A stretch of 64,000 nucleotides of DNA from Arcicella sp040387735 (GCA_040387735.1 JAZKDE010000022.1:1-64000); one strand, 5' to 3'. Numbered from the stretch's first letter, positions 16,864 through 29,056 are shown. The notes: generated by a model from the sequence alone, not told the origin. A program made the numbers and translations.

Positions 16864-18132
16864 CTAAACAATTACTTTGATAACTTTTCCTTTTAATTTT
16901 TTACCAATAAAAGGGGAATTTTTTGACTTTGAAACGATATTCTTCTCTTCATAAATCCATTCTTCAGATGGTGAGAAAATGGTTAAATTAGCTTTTGAGC
17001 CTTCTTTTAATTCGGGACTTTTCAAGCGTAAAATTTTACGTGGATTATCCGTCATTTTTTCAATTATATCTTCTAACGAAATACTTTTGTTGTATGTATT
17101 AACGGAAGCGAAAACAGTTTCTAAACCAATAATACCAAATTCTGCCATGTCAAATTCTAACTTCTTTGACTCTTCATCCTGAGGATTATGGTCAGAAACA
17201 ATTACATCAATTGTTCCATCGGTAAGTCCTTCCCAAAGAGCATCCACATCGTCTTGCGTCCGAAATGGAGGATTTACCTTGAAATTACTATCAAAATCTA
17301 ACAAATCATTTTCGGTAAAACATAGCTGATGGGCAGCTACATCACAAGAAATTGGCAAGCCCATATCTTTACCCATTCTCACTAAATTAACCGTTTCTGC
17401 CGATGAGATACAAGAGAAATGTAGAATACTTTTATCCGTAAAAGCCTCACTAAAAGGAGTTTGCATAACGTATTCTAACAATTTCATGTCACGCATCAGC
17501 ATAATTTCTTCGGCCATTTGTGGCATCCCTTTCATACCCAAAAAAGTACTCATTGAACCATCGTGCATCTGCCCAAAATGAGTCAAATTAGTATCTTCTG
17601 GATGATTTATTAGTAAACCGCCAAATTGCGTAAGATACTGTAAACTTTTCAGGAAAATATCTGGATTTTGGATTGGATGTTCACCATCCGTAAAAGCTAC
17701 GGCTCCTGCTTCGTGAAGGTCAATCATTTCGGTAAAATCTTTCCCTTCGCACTTGAGTGTAACGGCTGCCATCGGGTAGAATTTCACTTTTTCACCCGCC
17801 CGTTTTAGGTAGTTTACACTTTCACGGGTTTGTACAACTGGCTGAGTATTAGGCAATAACACAATTTCTGAAAAACCTCCAGCCAAAGCAGTTAACTCCA
17901 TCGACTCTAAACTTTCTTTATACTCATGTCCAGGTTCTTTAGCGTGAACACGCATATCTAACCAGCCAACAGAGACGCAAAGATTTTCGCCTTCAATAAT
18001 TTCATCAGCTTCTGTAATGATGGCATCGCCAATTTGACGAATAACGCCATTTTCAATAAAAACATCTTTTACCTGACCGTGAAGGTCAGATGATTTGCAA
18101 ATTATTTTAGCGGAACGTATAAGGATTTTCAT
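16864..18132 (-). CDS. Dihydroorotase-like amidohydrolase lacking metal ligands
   Basis: The 422-residue protein has the full fold and length of a type I dihydroorotase (third or cyclization step of pyrimidine synthesis). However, the metal-binding HxH is R61-V-H63 (DMRVHAKEPG), and the later His of the HxxHxS strand is Cys241 (LHFSCISS). Asp314 in SDHNP and His177 in NHPED remain. This suggests an inactive or altered enzyme, comparable to PyrX-type partners of aspartate transcarbamoylase; Bacteroidota commonly carry such a copy beside a true pyrC. It leads the run DUF4199-DUF4199-gldF. Confidence 0.8.
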   Translation of the reverse strand: MKILIRSAKIICKSSDLHGQVKDVFIENGVIRQIGDAIITEADEIIEGENLCVSVGWLDMRVHAKEPGHEYKESLESMELTALAGGFSEIVLLPNTQPVVQTRESVNYLKRAGEKVKFYPMAAVTLKCEGKDFTEMIDLHEAGAVAFTDGEHPIQNPDIFLKSLQYLTQFGGLLINHPEDTNLTHFGQMHDGSMSTFLGMKGMPQMAEEIMLMRDMKLLEYVMQTPFSEAFTDKSILHFSCISSAETVNLVRMGKDMGLPISCDVAAHQLCFTENDLLDFDSNFKVNPPFRTQDDVDALWEGLTDGTIDVIVSDHNPQDEESKKLEFDMAEFGIIGLETVFASVNTYNKSISLEDIIEKMTDNPRKILRLKSPELKEGSKANLTIFSPSEEWIYEEKNIVSKSKNSPFIGKKLKGKVIKVIV

Positions 18133-18263
18133 TTCGTCGGTATTAGGTATTAAGTCGTTGCAATTAAGTATTTCTACTTTATATTACTAACGAATGTTCC
18201 CTTTACTTTTTAAATTTTCTATGAAAGTTGATATAAGAACAACTCTATTGAGATATGTTTATC

Positions 18264-18291
18264 AAAAAAAAGCCCTGACAATCAGGGCTTT
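18264..18291 (-). terminator. Terminator of gcvH
   Basis: AAAGCCCTGA pairs with TCAGGGCTTT around a 3-base loop; on the minus strand a run of eight T follows. It lies 20 bases past the gcvH stop. Confidence 0.9.
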
Positions 18292-18310
18292 ATAAGAATA
18301 TAAATATTTT

Positions 18311-18691
18311 TTAGTGTCCAGTGTGGGCTTTATAAGTATCGGCATCCATCAACGCATCAACGTCTGCAATATTTGATACTTTCATTTTAATCATCCAACC
18401 TTCACCAAAAGCGTCTGAATTAACTAATTCTGGTTGGTCAGCTAATACTCCATTCACTTCTAAAATTTCACCCGCAATTGGCAAAAACAAGTCTGAAACA
18501 GTTTTAACTGCTTCTACTGAACCAAAAATTTCGTCCTGAGCTAAAGTCTGTCCTACGGTTTCTATTTCTACATACACAATATCACCCAATTCACTCTGGG
18601 CAAAATCTGTAATCCCCACGGTGGCAATATCACCTTCTAATTTAACCCACTCGTGTTCTTTTGTGTAACGAAGCTCTGTTGGAAAATTCAT
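18311..18691 (-). CDS. gcvH: Glycine cleavage system H protein
   Basis: This 126-residue lipoyl carrier shuttles the aminomethyl group between the P, T and L proteins of glycine cleavage. The lipoylation site is Lys63 in SVEAVKTVSDL, with the upstream HEWVKLEGDIATVGIT motif. Length is typical. It lies downstream of sprA, an arrangement often seen in Bacteroidota; a 305-base gap suggests it has its own promoter. Confidence 0.96.
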   Translation of the reverse strand: MNFPTELRYTKEHEWVKLEGDIATVGITDFAQSELGDIVYVEIETVGQTLAQDEIFGSVEAVKTVSDLFLPIAGEILEVNGVLADQPELVNSDAFGEGWMIKMKVSNIADVDALMDADTYKAHTGH

Positions 18692-18996
18692 TGTATTGTT
18701 GGTAAAATGTTAAGTTTTGTAATTTTAATTCTTGTTTGTTGAATTTCCTGCAATTTAAGATAAAAATTTCAAAAGATATTAGCTTTCACTCTTTCAGCCA
18801 TTAGCTTTTTATGAAATATATAAGGAATTTACGAAAAACAGAAATCGAACTACAATTCATAAATACACTAATTATCTAATTTTCAATAGATTACAAACAA
18901 TTTTTCTTGAAATTTCAGTAGCAACGCTTCCTGTTTTTTTAGGTTCGCTTACAAATCATTTATATTTGTTTCCTATCAACCTATGTAATTACAAAA
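18692..18996. other. Gene-free AT-rich stretch between gcvH and sprA
   Basis: About 305 bases hold no convincing reading frame or RNA. The gcvH promoter must lie in the left part, but I found no clean TTTG/TAnnTTTG pair. No strong hairpin terminator for sprA is visible. Confidence 0.5.
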
Positions 18997-21842
18997 TTAC
19001 TCAGACAAACTAAATCTAACTTGAATTCCCGCTTGGTCAGTCGAACGATAATATGAATTTGACACAAAAGGATTATTGAAGTTTTTATCGTAATAAGCCG
19101 TAACGCTCAACTTTTTATTCACACTATAACTCGCTTGCGGGCGGAATTGAAATTGAGTAAATCCTTGTGTAACCACGGGAACAGCATCCAATTTACGTTG
19201 AATTGTTCGAGTATCTCGAATGGTAAGTCTTGCTTCAAATTTCAAATCATTAGGCAATCTTACTCGTTTGCCTCCCACCTTAAATGGAATTAACATATTT
19301 GCACGAGTAAAGCCCATTCCTACCATTAAATCTTTATTACTCAATTCATTAACATAATTATTGGCGAGATTCAAACCAATATTTCGGTCTTGACTATAAC
19401 TTAATTGTAAGGAGATTTTACTTTTTGTGGTAGCATTAACACCAATTAATGGAGAAAATTTTTCTTGAAAAGTTATCACACTCATGGCATAAATCGGAGC
19501 TAAAAACTCATCCCCTATTTGATTAATGTACGTTTTATCATCTTGACGAATAATTTGTCCTTTACTTAGATAGGCCGTATTGTACATCATATTATCCAAA
19601 GTCAAAAGTGTAACATCTCTATAACCCAATGATGAAACAAAATTACCTACGCTATACGTGGATGAATAAGCGTGTTGAATTGAAATATTAGAAAATTTAC
19701 GTTTAAACCAACCAATATTTGCCAAACCGTTATAATCTATTCGCCAATTGGGAAGTGGAATATTTACAAAAGGGGAAAAACTAACTTTCTCTGGTGATAG
19801 ACCACTGTAAGCCGCAAAGAAAGCTGGAATTAAAACATCCTGTGAGTTTTTATCATAAACTCCTTCTAAGTTTTCAGCTTTATTTTTATCATTTAAGCGT
19901 TGTAAAATAACATCTCTATAACTTCTAAAACGGTTAAAAATAACTGAATTATCATCGGGAGAATTACTATCAAAGGCCGTTAAGAATGATAAAAATGACA
20001 TACTATAATTTCCTGAACGAACTGGATTAAAATTTTTGAAACCCGTCCCCAAACTATCCTGACGGAAGTTTTCTTGGTAATTATCGGTTCTACTCCATTT
20101 TCCTTCCAACTGAATTTTAAAATCTCTAAATGGTTCAATCGCAGTTCGGTAGGTCAAATTTTGCGTTCGCATTTGCACAAAAGGTACATTTTGTGTTTTA
20201 CTTTTTGTCAACCAACCATTTTCTGCCGCCCTAAAACGGATATTTGGGTCTTGACTACCCGTGATAAAACCAAGTCCAGGAGCAGAACTAACACTATTCA
20301 TTCCCAAAATGCCAGGCGATGGTATAAATCCAGGCAAGGTGGTCGATTCGTCAATGCTGTAATTTACTTGTATACCACGAACTGCCATCAACAAACGGGT
20401 TACGCTCCTCAAAAAGTTAGGTTGGGGTTTAATAATATCTTCATCATCTCCAGGATTTCGTGCAATGTCTTTACGGGCAACTCGTGGTTGATTCGCCAAA
20501 CGCAAAGCTCTTACACGATTATAAAGTGCCACAAAATCTATTTTCCCATTAATACTTCTACTTCGTGTATTTTTGATAACATTTCCGAATAAAAATCCAT
20601 CATCATCTTTAATTTCATACGAATTAGCAAAGTAAGTATAACCAAAACGATGACTATAATCAGCGGTCATCCAGTCGGTTAATGGTGATTTATTCAAAGG
20701 CAAACGCCAAACAGTATTCACCTGCTGATCAAAACCTTTGGTACGCCCAAAACGTCTAAGATTTCGAGCAACTGAATCACGGTCAGCTTGTGAACTTAAA
20801 TCCCCGAAAGGCTCGTCAATGATAGCATTTACAGTTGCGTTATAACCCACAACGACACTTTTCGTAAGGTTCCAATTTAAGTTATAGGCACGGTTAAACA
20901 ACCAGTATTTTTCAAAAAGTGGCGGTACACCATCAGTCGTTAATTTGGGCGTTCCAATCCCTAAAGTTTGCGTTGGTGCGGCATTTCGTAATTGCGTTTT
21001 GATAAAACTTCTATCCATATCCGCTCGCAAAGTGACCGAATTAGGCAAAGGTGAAATATTAAAATCTTTTACCCAGCGTAATAATGGGTGATTTGACTTT
21101 ATCTTTTTGAAGGGTTCTATCGCTTTCGGATTTCCAGTAAAACTATAAGTAAGCCCGCCTTTGTATTGCGTTTGACGATATTCATCAATTAAAGTATTGC
21201 TACGAGTCAATTCTGAAAACGCATAAGTCATTGTAAAATTTTCAATATCCCACGGATGAGAAACGGTATTTTGTCCCGTTTTAACCTTCCGAACATTGGT
21301 CAAATTGATACCTTTTCTTTCGGTATTATCTTGAACACTTCTCTTATAACTTTCACGTTCTGCTTCGTCTTTAATATTTGCCAAAGAACTATCCAAAGGT
21401 ACATCGGGATCAAGAGGATTAAATCTTGGAGCGATATTTTTACGGTCATAAGTAACATAAAGTGGAATTTTTACGCCCCATTTTTCAGGCAAAAGTTTGT
21501 CCACGTTAATATTTGCTGCAATTCCATACTCAACGGTAGTTTCTCTGGCTCTTTCNNNNNNNNNNTTAGATTGAACGCCACCAAAACCATAATTTTTGAA
21601 TGAACCATTAACGGTAACATTAGCAAAATCAGCCAGTTTCAAATTCAACTTTCCAATGGCCGCTTGTCCAGAAGTCTGTTCAAAACCCGAAGCCCGAAGT
21701 TCATCCACCCAAATACAAAAACTTTTATCTTCATGGTCGGATGATAAAGGATTTCTAACCCCAATCATCGTAGTTAAGACCGTACTTAGATCAGGACGAC
21801 CTACCACTGAAATCCAATAATTCTTTCCATTATAAGAAACGG
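18997..21842 (-). CDS. sprA: SprA, C-terminal part (type IX secretion translocon barrel)
   Basis: This is the downstream part of the same gene as 21853-26362. The ten-N gap at 21843-21852 breaks the frame between them, so the assembly splits what should be one protein of about 2,450 residues. A second gap (21556-21565) lies inside this part and keeps the frame. Typical SprA pieces are visible: MIGVRNPLS..FCIWVDELRASGF, NLTNVRK, DRSFIKTQLRN, and a C-terminal end with barrel strands (KKLSVTAYYDKNFNNPFVSNSYYRS). SprA forms the giant outer-membrane pore of the type IX system that exports gliding adhesins and cargo. Confidence 0.92.
21556..21565. other. Assembly gap (10 N) inside sprA
   Basis: Ten N between sprA codons for Gln-Ser and Glu-Arg. 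The frame continues across it, but true length is unknown. Confidence 0.99.
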
Positions 21843-21852
21843 NNNNNNNNNN
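21843..21852. other. Assembly gap (10 N) inside sprA, frame-breaking
   Basis: Ten N between the two sprA parts. Reading frames on either side do not match, so the real gap length is not ten bases. Confidence 0.99.
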
Positions 21853-24800
21853 TCTCGGTAATTTTTGCATTAATCGAACGGTCTCTTTTTAGTTTTACAC
21901 TTTTCAATAACTCAAAAGGAATGTCAATTTCATTCGCCGATTTCCAAACATCTTCAGGAATATTTTGTCCATATTCCGTTTTGATTAATCCTTGCGTTTC
22001 AATTTCGTAGTAGTTTTCGGTCAAATCAGTTCCGAAACGTACAAAAGCTCTTACTTTTCCGTTGATAATTGTAGCAGGTTCAGGACTATTCATACTGATA
22101 AACATTCTCAAATTTTTGTAATTGATAAAATCTGAAAGTGTATTTTTGAAAGCAGCTCTCGAATCGCCATCCCTTAAATTATCAACGCACAAACTCATTG
22201 ACTGCTCATTTAATTGGGCATTATTGATGGTTGTTATGTCTCTATCACGCTCAAAACCTGGGGGAACAACATAAGCCACCGACTGATTGCCTTTACTACC
22301 ACCCGTTACGGCTCCATTTTCTTCAATATTTACAGCAGTAACTCTAAATTTAGCATCGTAAGGTTCTGGTACATTTTGCAAACCTCTCGGAGTAAGGTCA
22401 CCCGTAAATTTACGATATTGAAACCCTGTTAACTGAAAAGCAGCAAAACGACAAACCACTGGAGCTTCCCAACCCGTAAGATAAGTACGGATAAAACGCA
22501 TACTTTTCAATCCATTAATCCCGCCAACTGCTCTGGTGGGAGATTTCAATGGAATTCTAAATAAGTACCAATCAACGCCATTTTCAACAATTTTATCGAC
22601 GATGTAATTTTGACCAACCGCCAATTTTCCCGGTTTTAAATCAATTTCATATTCATAATACGCTTCATTATCATTGATGGTATTATCTTGATTTAAATCT
22701 TCTCGGTCAGGTTGTTGATTATTTGCTTCCGTAAAACCTGAATTGGTATTTGCCGTTGTAGAATTAGTCGTAGGCGAGTTATTCTCTAAACCCATATAAT
22801 TTTTATAACGCTGAACCAAACTTGATGTATTATTGTATTTTTCGTTCAAATAATGAATAAAATCATCACCTGCGGGGTCACTTTGAATATTTTTGAAGGC
22901 ATCCGCATTCACAATTTTACCTACTTTATCGAGGTAATCCTTGAAAATACTGGTTTCATTAAATATCTCATTATTGACTGACGAAAAGTTAGGCATACCG
23001 TCCAAACCAACATCTTGAGCAGTTCTATTTTCGGTATTTCCAGTTGTAAAAGCATTGGTTACAAACTGCTGCGTTGGAGCAATTCCCCAAATGGTTTTCT
23101 CTACATTTTGCCCAACGCCTGCTTCAATTTTTGGTCCGGCAGGAATACCATTTTCAAAATTCGAGAATCCATCAGGTACAAAATCTTCGGAAACATCTCC
23201 GAGGTTTATGACCAATTTTCCTCCCGTCTGACTTCTCCTTTGACTATTAATTCTGTCTTGGTCAATATTCCCCGTCGCACGCACCACGCCTGCTTCCCCT
23301 CCGAGTAATGGATTCATCATCCAGAACTCTAAAGTTTCAATATTAGCATTATCAAAATCTGTATCTGAAGTAATAGCACGGGTAATTGCTCCAAAATTTT
23401 GGGTCGGATTTTTTAACGTACCATCTTGATTCAAGTCGGTATTAAAGTTATAAATACCTCTTTCAGAAGGAAAGTAGGAAATATCCAATACCCCAATCGG
23501 AATCCCCGTAATATTATTTGGTTGGGCTCTATTTGGGAAAAGACTTGTTACGGAAACGGCTTGTTCATAGGCATATTTTCCAGATTCTTGTGCATTTAAA
23601 CCTGTCACATTCAAGTCATTTCCACTTTGTCCATACAAACTAAAATCGGCAACGTAAGTTGAAATTCTCGCTCTTTTATAATGTCTTACAAAATCGGTTG
23701 GTGAACCCTGCGGGAACATTTGTGGTGTAGCTCCTGGTTTCCAAGCAGTTGCTTGATTATTTAAACTAAAAATATTCCGAGCAGCTTCAAAATCATCAAT
23801 AAAGGCATTATTCTGGACATCATTATTCACCGCAGGAATCAATTGGGCAAATTCACCACTAAAATCAAAAGCAGATGTTTCTTTCGTTGAAATTAACGGA
23901 AGGGCATCAATCATTCGAGTTAAGAAATTGGATTTTCGTTGAATAGCGGCATCTAAACCAAAAATGGTATTATTCACGGGTTCATTTCCCATTTGTACCC
24001 GACGCAAATACCCTGGAGGGCTTTCGCTCATGTGTTGGATTGTGCCACCTAAGTGCATATTTTGCCCGAATGTGTAGTCAACGTGAGCCCCCAAAAGAGT
24101 ACGAATTTGGTTATTGAACAAATCGGGTTTTTCGTAACAAACCCGAATTTCACGACCCGAATTTGATACACCAGAATTCAGAATTCGTACTCTACCCGAC
24201 TGAGGTTCAACAATATAATCAGTTCCTGCTGAAAGTGGAACACCTCCCGCCGTAACCTGTACCGACTTAGCATCTACTCCAAAAGGTAAAGAAACGTCTC
24301 CTCCAATTCCCGACTGAAAAGTACCTTTCAAGAAAAATTTATCTTTCCCCGTTAATTGAATAGCATCCGTTTGAGTAGCAGAATAAAGTTTATCAAAAAC
24401 ATATTTATCAATCAAACTAACTTCATCCACATTAAACTGAGCTTTCAGTGATTTTCCGAAAGGTTCAAGCACGGGAAATATGATTTTCCCGTTTTTACTA
24501 TCAACCGTTACCCCTTCCACAAAGTCAAAATTTCCATCTACTTGAGGGTCATTATTTTGGTTAAGACGGTCAAGTCCCATTACTCGTAATAATGGAGTTT
24601 CTTTGAGTTTTAGATTTCGTTCTTTATCAACAATCTTCTCCCCTTCTTGTAAATTTGGATTATCAACGCCCGTTTGGTCATCTTTATAAATTACTCTAAA
24701 CTGAAAACCTTGACGAGTTAATTGTTGTGAATTTAACGAATAAACGTTTTTCATCATCAAATTCCACATTGGATGGTCGAGGCTATTTCGAATCGTTGAC

Positions 24801-26362
24801 GACTTTAACATTTTCAAGAATAAAACCTGATTATCAGCTAAACTTTGATAATCTTCCGTCAATTCTCCTACTTGATGGCGTTGTCCATTGAGCGTATATT
24901 CGTAGGAAACTGCCAAAATTTCATCATTACGAAGTGGGGTTATCAAAGAAACGTAACCTAATTCTGGATGAAAACGGTATTCTCTATCCGTTAATTTTTT
25001 TGCTCCACGCAATAAATCATAATCCGTTCCTTTACGTAAATTAAATTTACTTTCTAACCTAAAAGCCGTTTCATTTGCTTTACGAAGAATCGAAGAATCG
25101 GCTCTAAGCTCTTGAAATAAATTATTATTTAAGTTATCAACTGGACTTGAAGCATTCTTTGCTCCAGCCACTTTAATCTGCGTTTTATTGTAGGGATTTC
25201 CCTCACCCAAATCCGAAAAACCCACTAAATTCCGTAGTGATTCAGTACTTTGGGTACGGTTGGTTACATAGACTTCTAAACGAGTAATAGTTACTCCCGA
25301 AGTAATCATGGGCAAATTTCTGAGCGATTTTTCGTAATTATCTCTAAAAAATTGAGATAAGAAAAAGTGTCTATTTTCATCGTAAGCACTTCCTTTTATC
25401 TCAAAACTTTTCCCCTGCGAACCACCTTTTAACGTAATACAATCTTGTTTTGAGCGTTGTTGAGCGGCAACCAAAGTTACATTAGTATTACCCAGACGAA
25501 AACCCGTTTTAATACCAAATAAATTTTGAACGCCTGGAATTAATTGGCTATTGAGTTGCCATGAAGTATTTCCAACTTCAACATTTTGTAGAATATCTTC
25601 TTCGTTCGTTCTCCAATTAAGTTTTAATTGATTTTGAAAATTGAAACTTGCCTTTGTATCGAAGTTGGTATTGAGGTTTAATTTATCCCCAATTTTTCCT
25701 TGAAAGTTGATTTGAGCTTGCTCTTGAAAATTCAAGTTACCAATGTATCGCTGTTGAACTGGTAAAGCTGGATTATCAATAAACTGCCCAATGTAACCAA
25801 TGTCCAAAAGGATATTTCCATTTGGTTTAAAATCAATTTGAGTTCCTCCAAAAATACGGTCAATAGCGGGTGGAAGTTCTATTTTTGGCAGTAAGCCACG
25901 CCCTTTAGTCTCATCTTTACCATCTTGCGAAGCAGCAAACTTACGCCAATAATCACGCATAAAACGGTCTTCTTGACGGTTGTTATAATCTTGAATCGTC
26001 ATACGTTCGGCAGGACGAAAGTTATCATTACCTTTTAAATCTTTTGTTTTTTCATAGACAGAAATCTTCCCTGCCGAATCCAATTTGAATTCGGTATTAA
26101 TATTTTTGGAATCTTTTATGATGAAAGGGGAAGTAGGAGTTTTTTCAGAAAATCTATTTGTGTAACGGTCTTTGAGTTTAAATCTTGGGCGACGACCTGA
26201 TTTCTTTACGGTGTCGGCTTTAGTAAGAGAGAATAAGTTTTCCGTTCGAAGATAGGATTTATACCTAAACACTACATCTCGCAAAGGTGAAACCCAAGCA
26301 AGCGACGCAAAAACTGAAAAAACGAGGAGTCCAGAAAGTATGTAAAACTTTTTATGTTGCAC
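21853..26362 (-). CDS. sprA: SprA, N-terminal part (type IX secretion translocon barrel)
   Basis: The upstream 1,500 residues begin with a signal-anchor-like segment (KKFYILSGLLVFSVFASLAW). They contain SprA features such as LPPAIDRIFGGTQIDFKPNGNILLD-like sequence, QINFQGKIGDKLNLNTNFD, FGIKTGFRLGN, GELTEDYQSL and AFIDDFEAARNIFSLNN. The gene should continue at 18997-21842. It is needed for gliding motility and type IX protein export in Flavobacterium and relatives. ruvA lies 216 bases upstream on the same strand. No signs of decay beyond the two assembly gaps. Confidence 0.95.
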
Positions 26363-26578
26363 AGTTTATAGCTTAGTAATTATTTAAACAAAGTCCAAAT
26401 CAGTTAAGAAGTAAGAATCTGAAAATCGAATACTCGGTGATGTGTTCTAAGTTTAAAGTGGTTGATTGCTTAATGGTCAAAAAAGAGGAATAAATTGGCA
26501 AAGTAATTATCTCAGAAACGTCTAAAACCCTGCCAATATTATAAAATCATTAGAATTTTGTTCAGAATGTACTCAGAA

Positions 26579-27172
26579 TCAACGTAGGGCTAATTTTATT
26601 AATTGCTCTACAGTCATATCATCTCCTTCTTTTTTCAAAATTGCCTCAATACTTTTCTCTGCCACATTTTTGGGAATGCCCAACGTTACTAAAGCAGCTA
26701 AAGCTTCATTTTTGACTTTTGAACTTGACAATCCAAAAATAGTTGGTGCTGAAGTACCCAACATATTCTCTTTACGAAGTTTATCTTTTAATTCGATAAT
26801 GGCTCTTTGGGCTGTTTTAGCTCCAATTCCTTTAATACTTTGAATCGTTTTTACGTCTTCGTGCATTAAAGCATGACGAATTTCTCCCGATGATAACGAC
26901 GAAAGCATGACCAAAGCAGTACTTGGCCCAATCCCTGAAACACTCACTAAATCCAAGAAAAGCGTTTTTTCGTCAGGTTCTTTAAAGCCAAAAAGCGTGT
27001 GAGCATCTTCTCTGATACTAAGAAAGGTATAAAGCCGACAGCGTTCGGTGCCGTCTTGGAGGGCTGCGTAAGTTTGTAAAGAAATCTTCATTTCGTAACC
27101 CACACCGTTCACATCGATAATTACGTAAGCGGGGTCTTTGTAGGTTAATTTTCCATCAATGTAGGCAATCAT
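26579..27172 (-). CDS. ruvA: Holliday junction branch migration protein RuvA
   Basis: This 197-residue protein binds four-way DNA junctions and loads the RuvB motor. The OB-fold domain (IAYIDGKLTYKDPAYVIIDVNGVGYEM) is followed by two helix-hairpin-helix motifs (SGIGPSTALVML and KGIGAKTAQRAIIELKDKL) and the small C-terminal RuvB-binding domain. Length is usual (about 195-200). The gene order ruvA-sprA-gcvH is typical for the phylum. A terminator separates it from the carboxylase gene upstream. Confidence 0.97.
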   Translation of the reverse strand: MIAYIDGKLTYKDPAYVIIDVNGVGYEMKISLQTYAALQDGTERCRLYTFLSIREDAHTLFGFKEPDEKTLFLDLVSVSGIGPSTALVMLSSLSSGEIRHALMHEDVKTIQSIKGIGAKTAQRAIIELKDKLRKENMLGTSAPTIFGLSSSKVKNEALAALVTLGIPKNVAEKSIEAILKKEGDDMTVEQLIKLALR

Positions 27173-27201
27173 ATTATAATTTAAAAGTGTTACAACCTCC
27201 T

Positions 27202-27254
27202 AAAAAAAAGATTCATAGACAACAAAATTATTAAAATAGGTTGTCTATGAATCT
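27202..27254 (-). terminator. Terminator of the acyl-CoA carboxylase gene
   Basis: A perfect 15-base-pair stem (AGATTCATAGACAAC with GTTGTCTATGAATCT) encloses a 16-base loop, with eight T after it on the minus strand. It separates the carboxylase gene from ruvA. Confidence 0.88.
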
Positions 27255-27319
27255 ATATATTTAAGTTGAAGCTCAACTTCGATTAAGTTTCTTGAGAATA
27301 ATTTCCCCAAAAATAACGA

Positions 27320-28876
27320 TTATAATGGAATATTACCATGTTTTTTTCTTGGCAAGTTCGCTACTTTATTCTCCAACATTTTAAATGCACGTATTAATTT
27401 CTGGCGAGTTTCAGATGGTTTTATCACTTCGTCGATGTATCCACGATGAGCTGCACGGTATGGATTTGCAAATTTTTCAGTATATTCATCTACCTTTTCT
27501 TGCAATTTTGCTTCTGAGTTTTCAGCATCTGCAATTTCACGTTTGAAGATAATTTCAGCCGCTCCTTTTGCTCCCATTACCGCAATTTCAGCCGATGTCC
27601 AAGCGTAATTCATATCCGCTCCAATGTGTTTTGAATTCATCACATCATACGCACCGCCATAAGCTTTGCGAGTAATAACGGTAATTCTTGGAACGGTTGC
27701 CTCACAAAATGCGTACAAAAGTTTTGCTCCGTGGGTAATAATTCCACCCCATTCTTGATTTGTTCCTGGCATAAATCCTGGAACGTCTTCCAATACTAAT
27801 AAAGGTACATTGAAGCAGTCGCAGAAACGAACAAAACGTGCCGCTTTTTGACTCGCTTGAATATCCAAAACACCCGCCATTACGGCTGGTTGATTGGCAA
27901 CAATACCAATGCTGCGTCCACCCAAACGAGCAAAACCAACAACGATATTTTCAGCGTAATTTTTATGTACCTCAAAGAAAGAATCAGAATCAGCAATAAT
28001 ATCAATTATCTCCTTAATATCATAAGGCTGGTTTTGGTTTTCGGGAATGATTGTATTCAAACTCTCTCGACTTTCATCGCTTGGTTCGTAAGGCAAGAAA
28101 GGAGGTTGGTCTTCGCAGTTTTGTGGAATATATGACAATAATTTCTTGATGTCATTGATACAAGTTACTTCGTTTGCACAAGAGAAATGCGTTACCCCCG
28201 ACTTAGTTGAATGCGTAGAAGCACCACCCAGTTCTTCGGAAGTTACAACTTCGTGCGTAACAGTTTTTACCACGTTTGGCCCAGTCACGAACATATACGA
28301 GGTATTTTCAACCATCATAATAAAGTCAGTAATGGCAGGCGAATACACCGCACCACCCGCACATGGCCCCATGATGGCAGAAATTTGTGGAATTACGCCC
28401 GATGCCAAGGTATTTTTATAGAAAATATCAGCGTATCCTGCCAACGACATTACTCCTTCTTGAATTCTCGCTCCACCCGAATCATTTAATCCAATAAAAG
28501 GTGCACCATTTTTCATGGCTAAATCCATGATTTTACAGATTTTTTCAGCGTGTGTTTCTGATAATGCACCGCCAAAAACCGTAAAATCTTGAGCAAATAC
28601 ATAAACCATTCTACCGTTTACAGTTCCGTATCCAGTTACTACTCCATCGCCCAAATAATATTCTTTATCAAGACCAAAATCTTTGCAACGATGCATCACA
28701 AATTTCCCAATCTCCTCAAAACTTCCTTCATCTAATAACAGTGTTACCCGTTCACGAGCGGTTAGTTTTCCTTTTTTGTGCTGGGCTTCAATTCTTTTTT
28801 CACCTCCACCCAGTAATGCTTCGGCATTTTTCTTATCTAAAATATCAAATTTGTCTTGATTTGTTTTTGCATTCAT
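27320..28876 (-). CDS. Acyl-CoA carboxylase carboxyltransferase subunit beta (propionyl-CoA type)
   Basis: The 518-residue subunit transfers CO2 from carboxybiotin to acyl-CoA (PccB/MmdA family). The N-terminal crotonase half has FIGLNDSGGARIQEGV and IMGPCAGGAVYSP; the C-terminal half has NQPAVMAGVLDI and RKAYGGAYDVMNSKHIGADMNYAW. Length is standard (510-520). The biotin carboxylase and carrier subunits are not adjacent, so whether it serves propionyl-CoA carboxylase or methylmalonyl-CoA decarboxylase is not settled by context. It is transcribed alone with a strong terminator. Confidence 0.92.
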   Translation of the reverse strand: MNAKTNQDKFDILDKKNAEALLGGGEKRIEAQHKKGKLTARERVTLLLDEGSFEEIGKFVMHRCKDFGLDKEYYLGDGVVTGYGTVNGRMVYVFAQDFTVFGGALSETHAEKICKIMDLAMKNGAPFIGLNDSGGARIQEGVMSLAGYADIFYKNTLASGVIPQISAIMGPCAGGAVYSPAITDFIMMVENTSYMFVTGPNVVKTVTHEVVTSEELGGASTHSTKSGVTHFSCANEVTCINDIKKLLSYIPQNCEDQPPFLPYEPSDESRESLNTIIPENQNQPYDIKEIIDIIADSDSFFEVHKNYAENIVVGFARLGGRSIGIVANQPAVMAGVLDIQASQKAARFVRFCDCFNVPLLVLEDVPGFMPGTNQEWGGIITHGAKLLYAFCEATVPRITVITRKAYGGAYDVMNSKHIGADMNYAWTSAEIAVMGAKGAAEIIFKREIADAENSEAKLQEKVDEYTEKFANPYRAAHRGYIDEVIKPSETRQKLIRAFKMLENKVANLPRKKHGNIPL

Positions 28877-29056
28877 GGTTTAACTGTATTGGTTTTGCGA
28901 GTTTTGTTCTGTTACAAATCAAAGATATAATTGAACTATTAGAAAACGTGCAAAAATGATATATATAAAATAGAAATGAGGATTTAAAGGCTTTCTAATC
29001 AGTATTTGAACGATAATCTTTAGTATTTAAGGAGTTAGCCTCACAAAAGACAGGGT

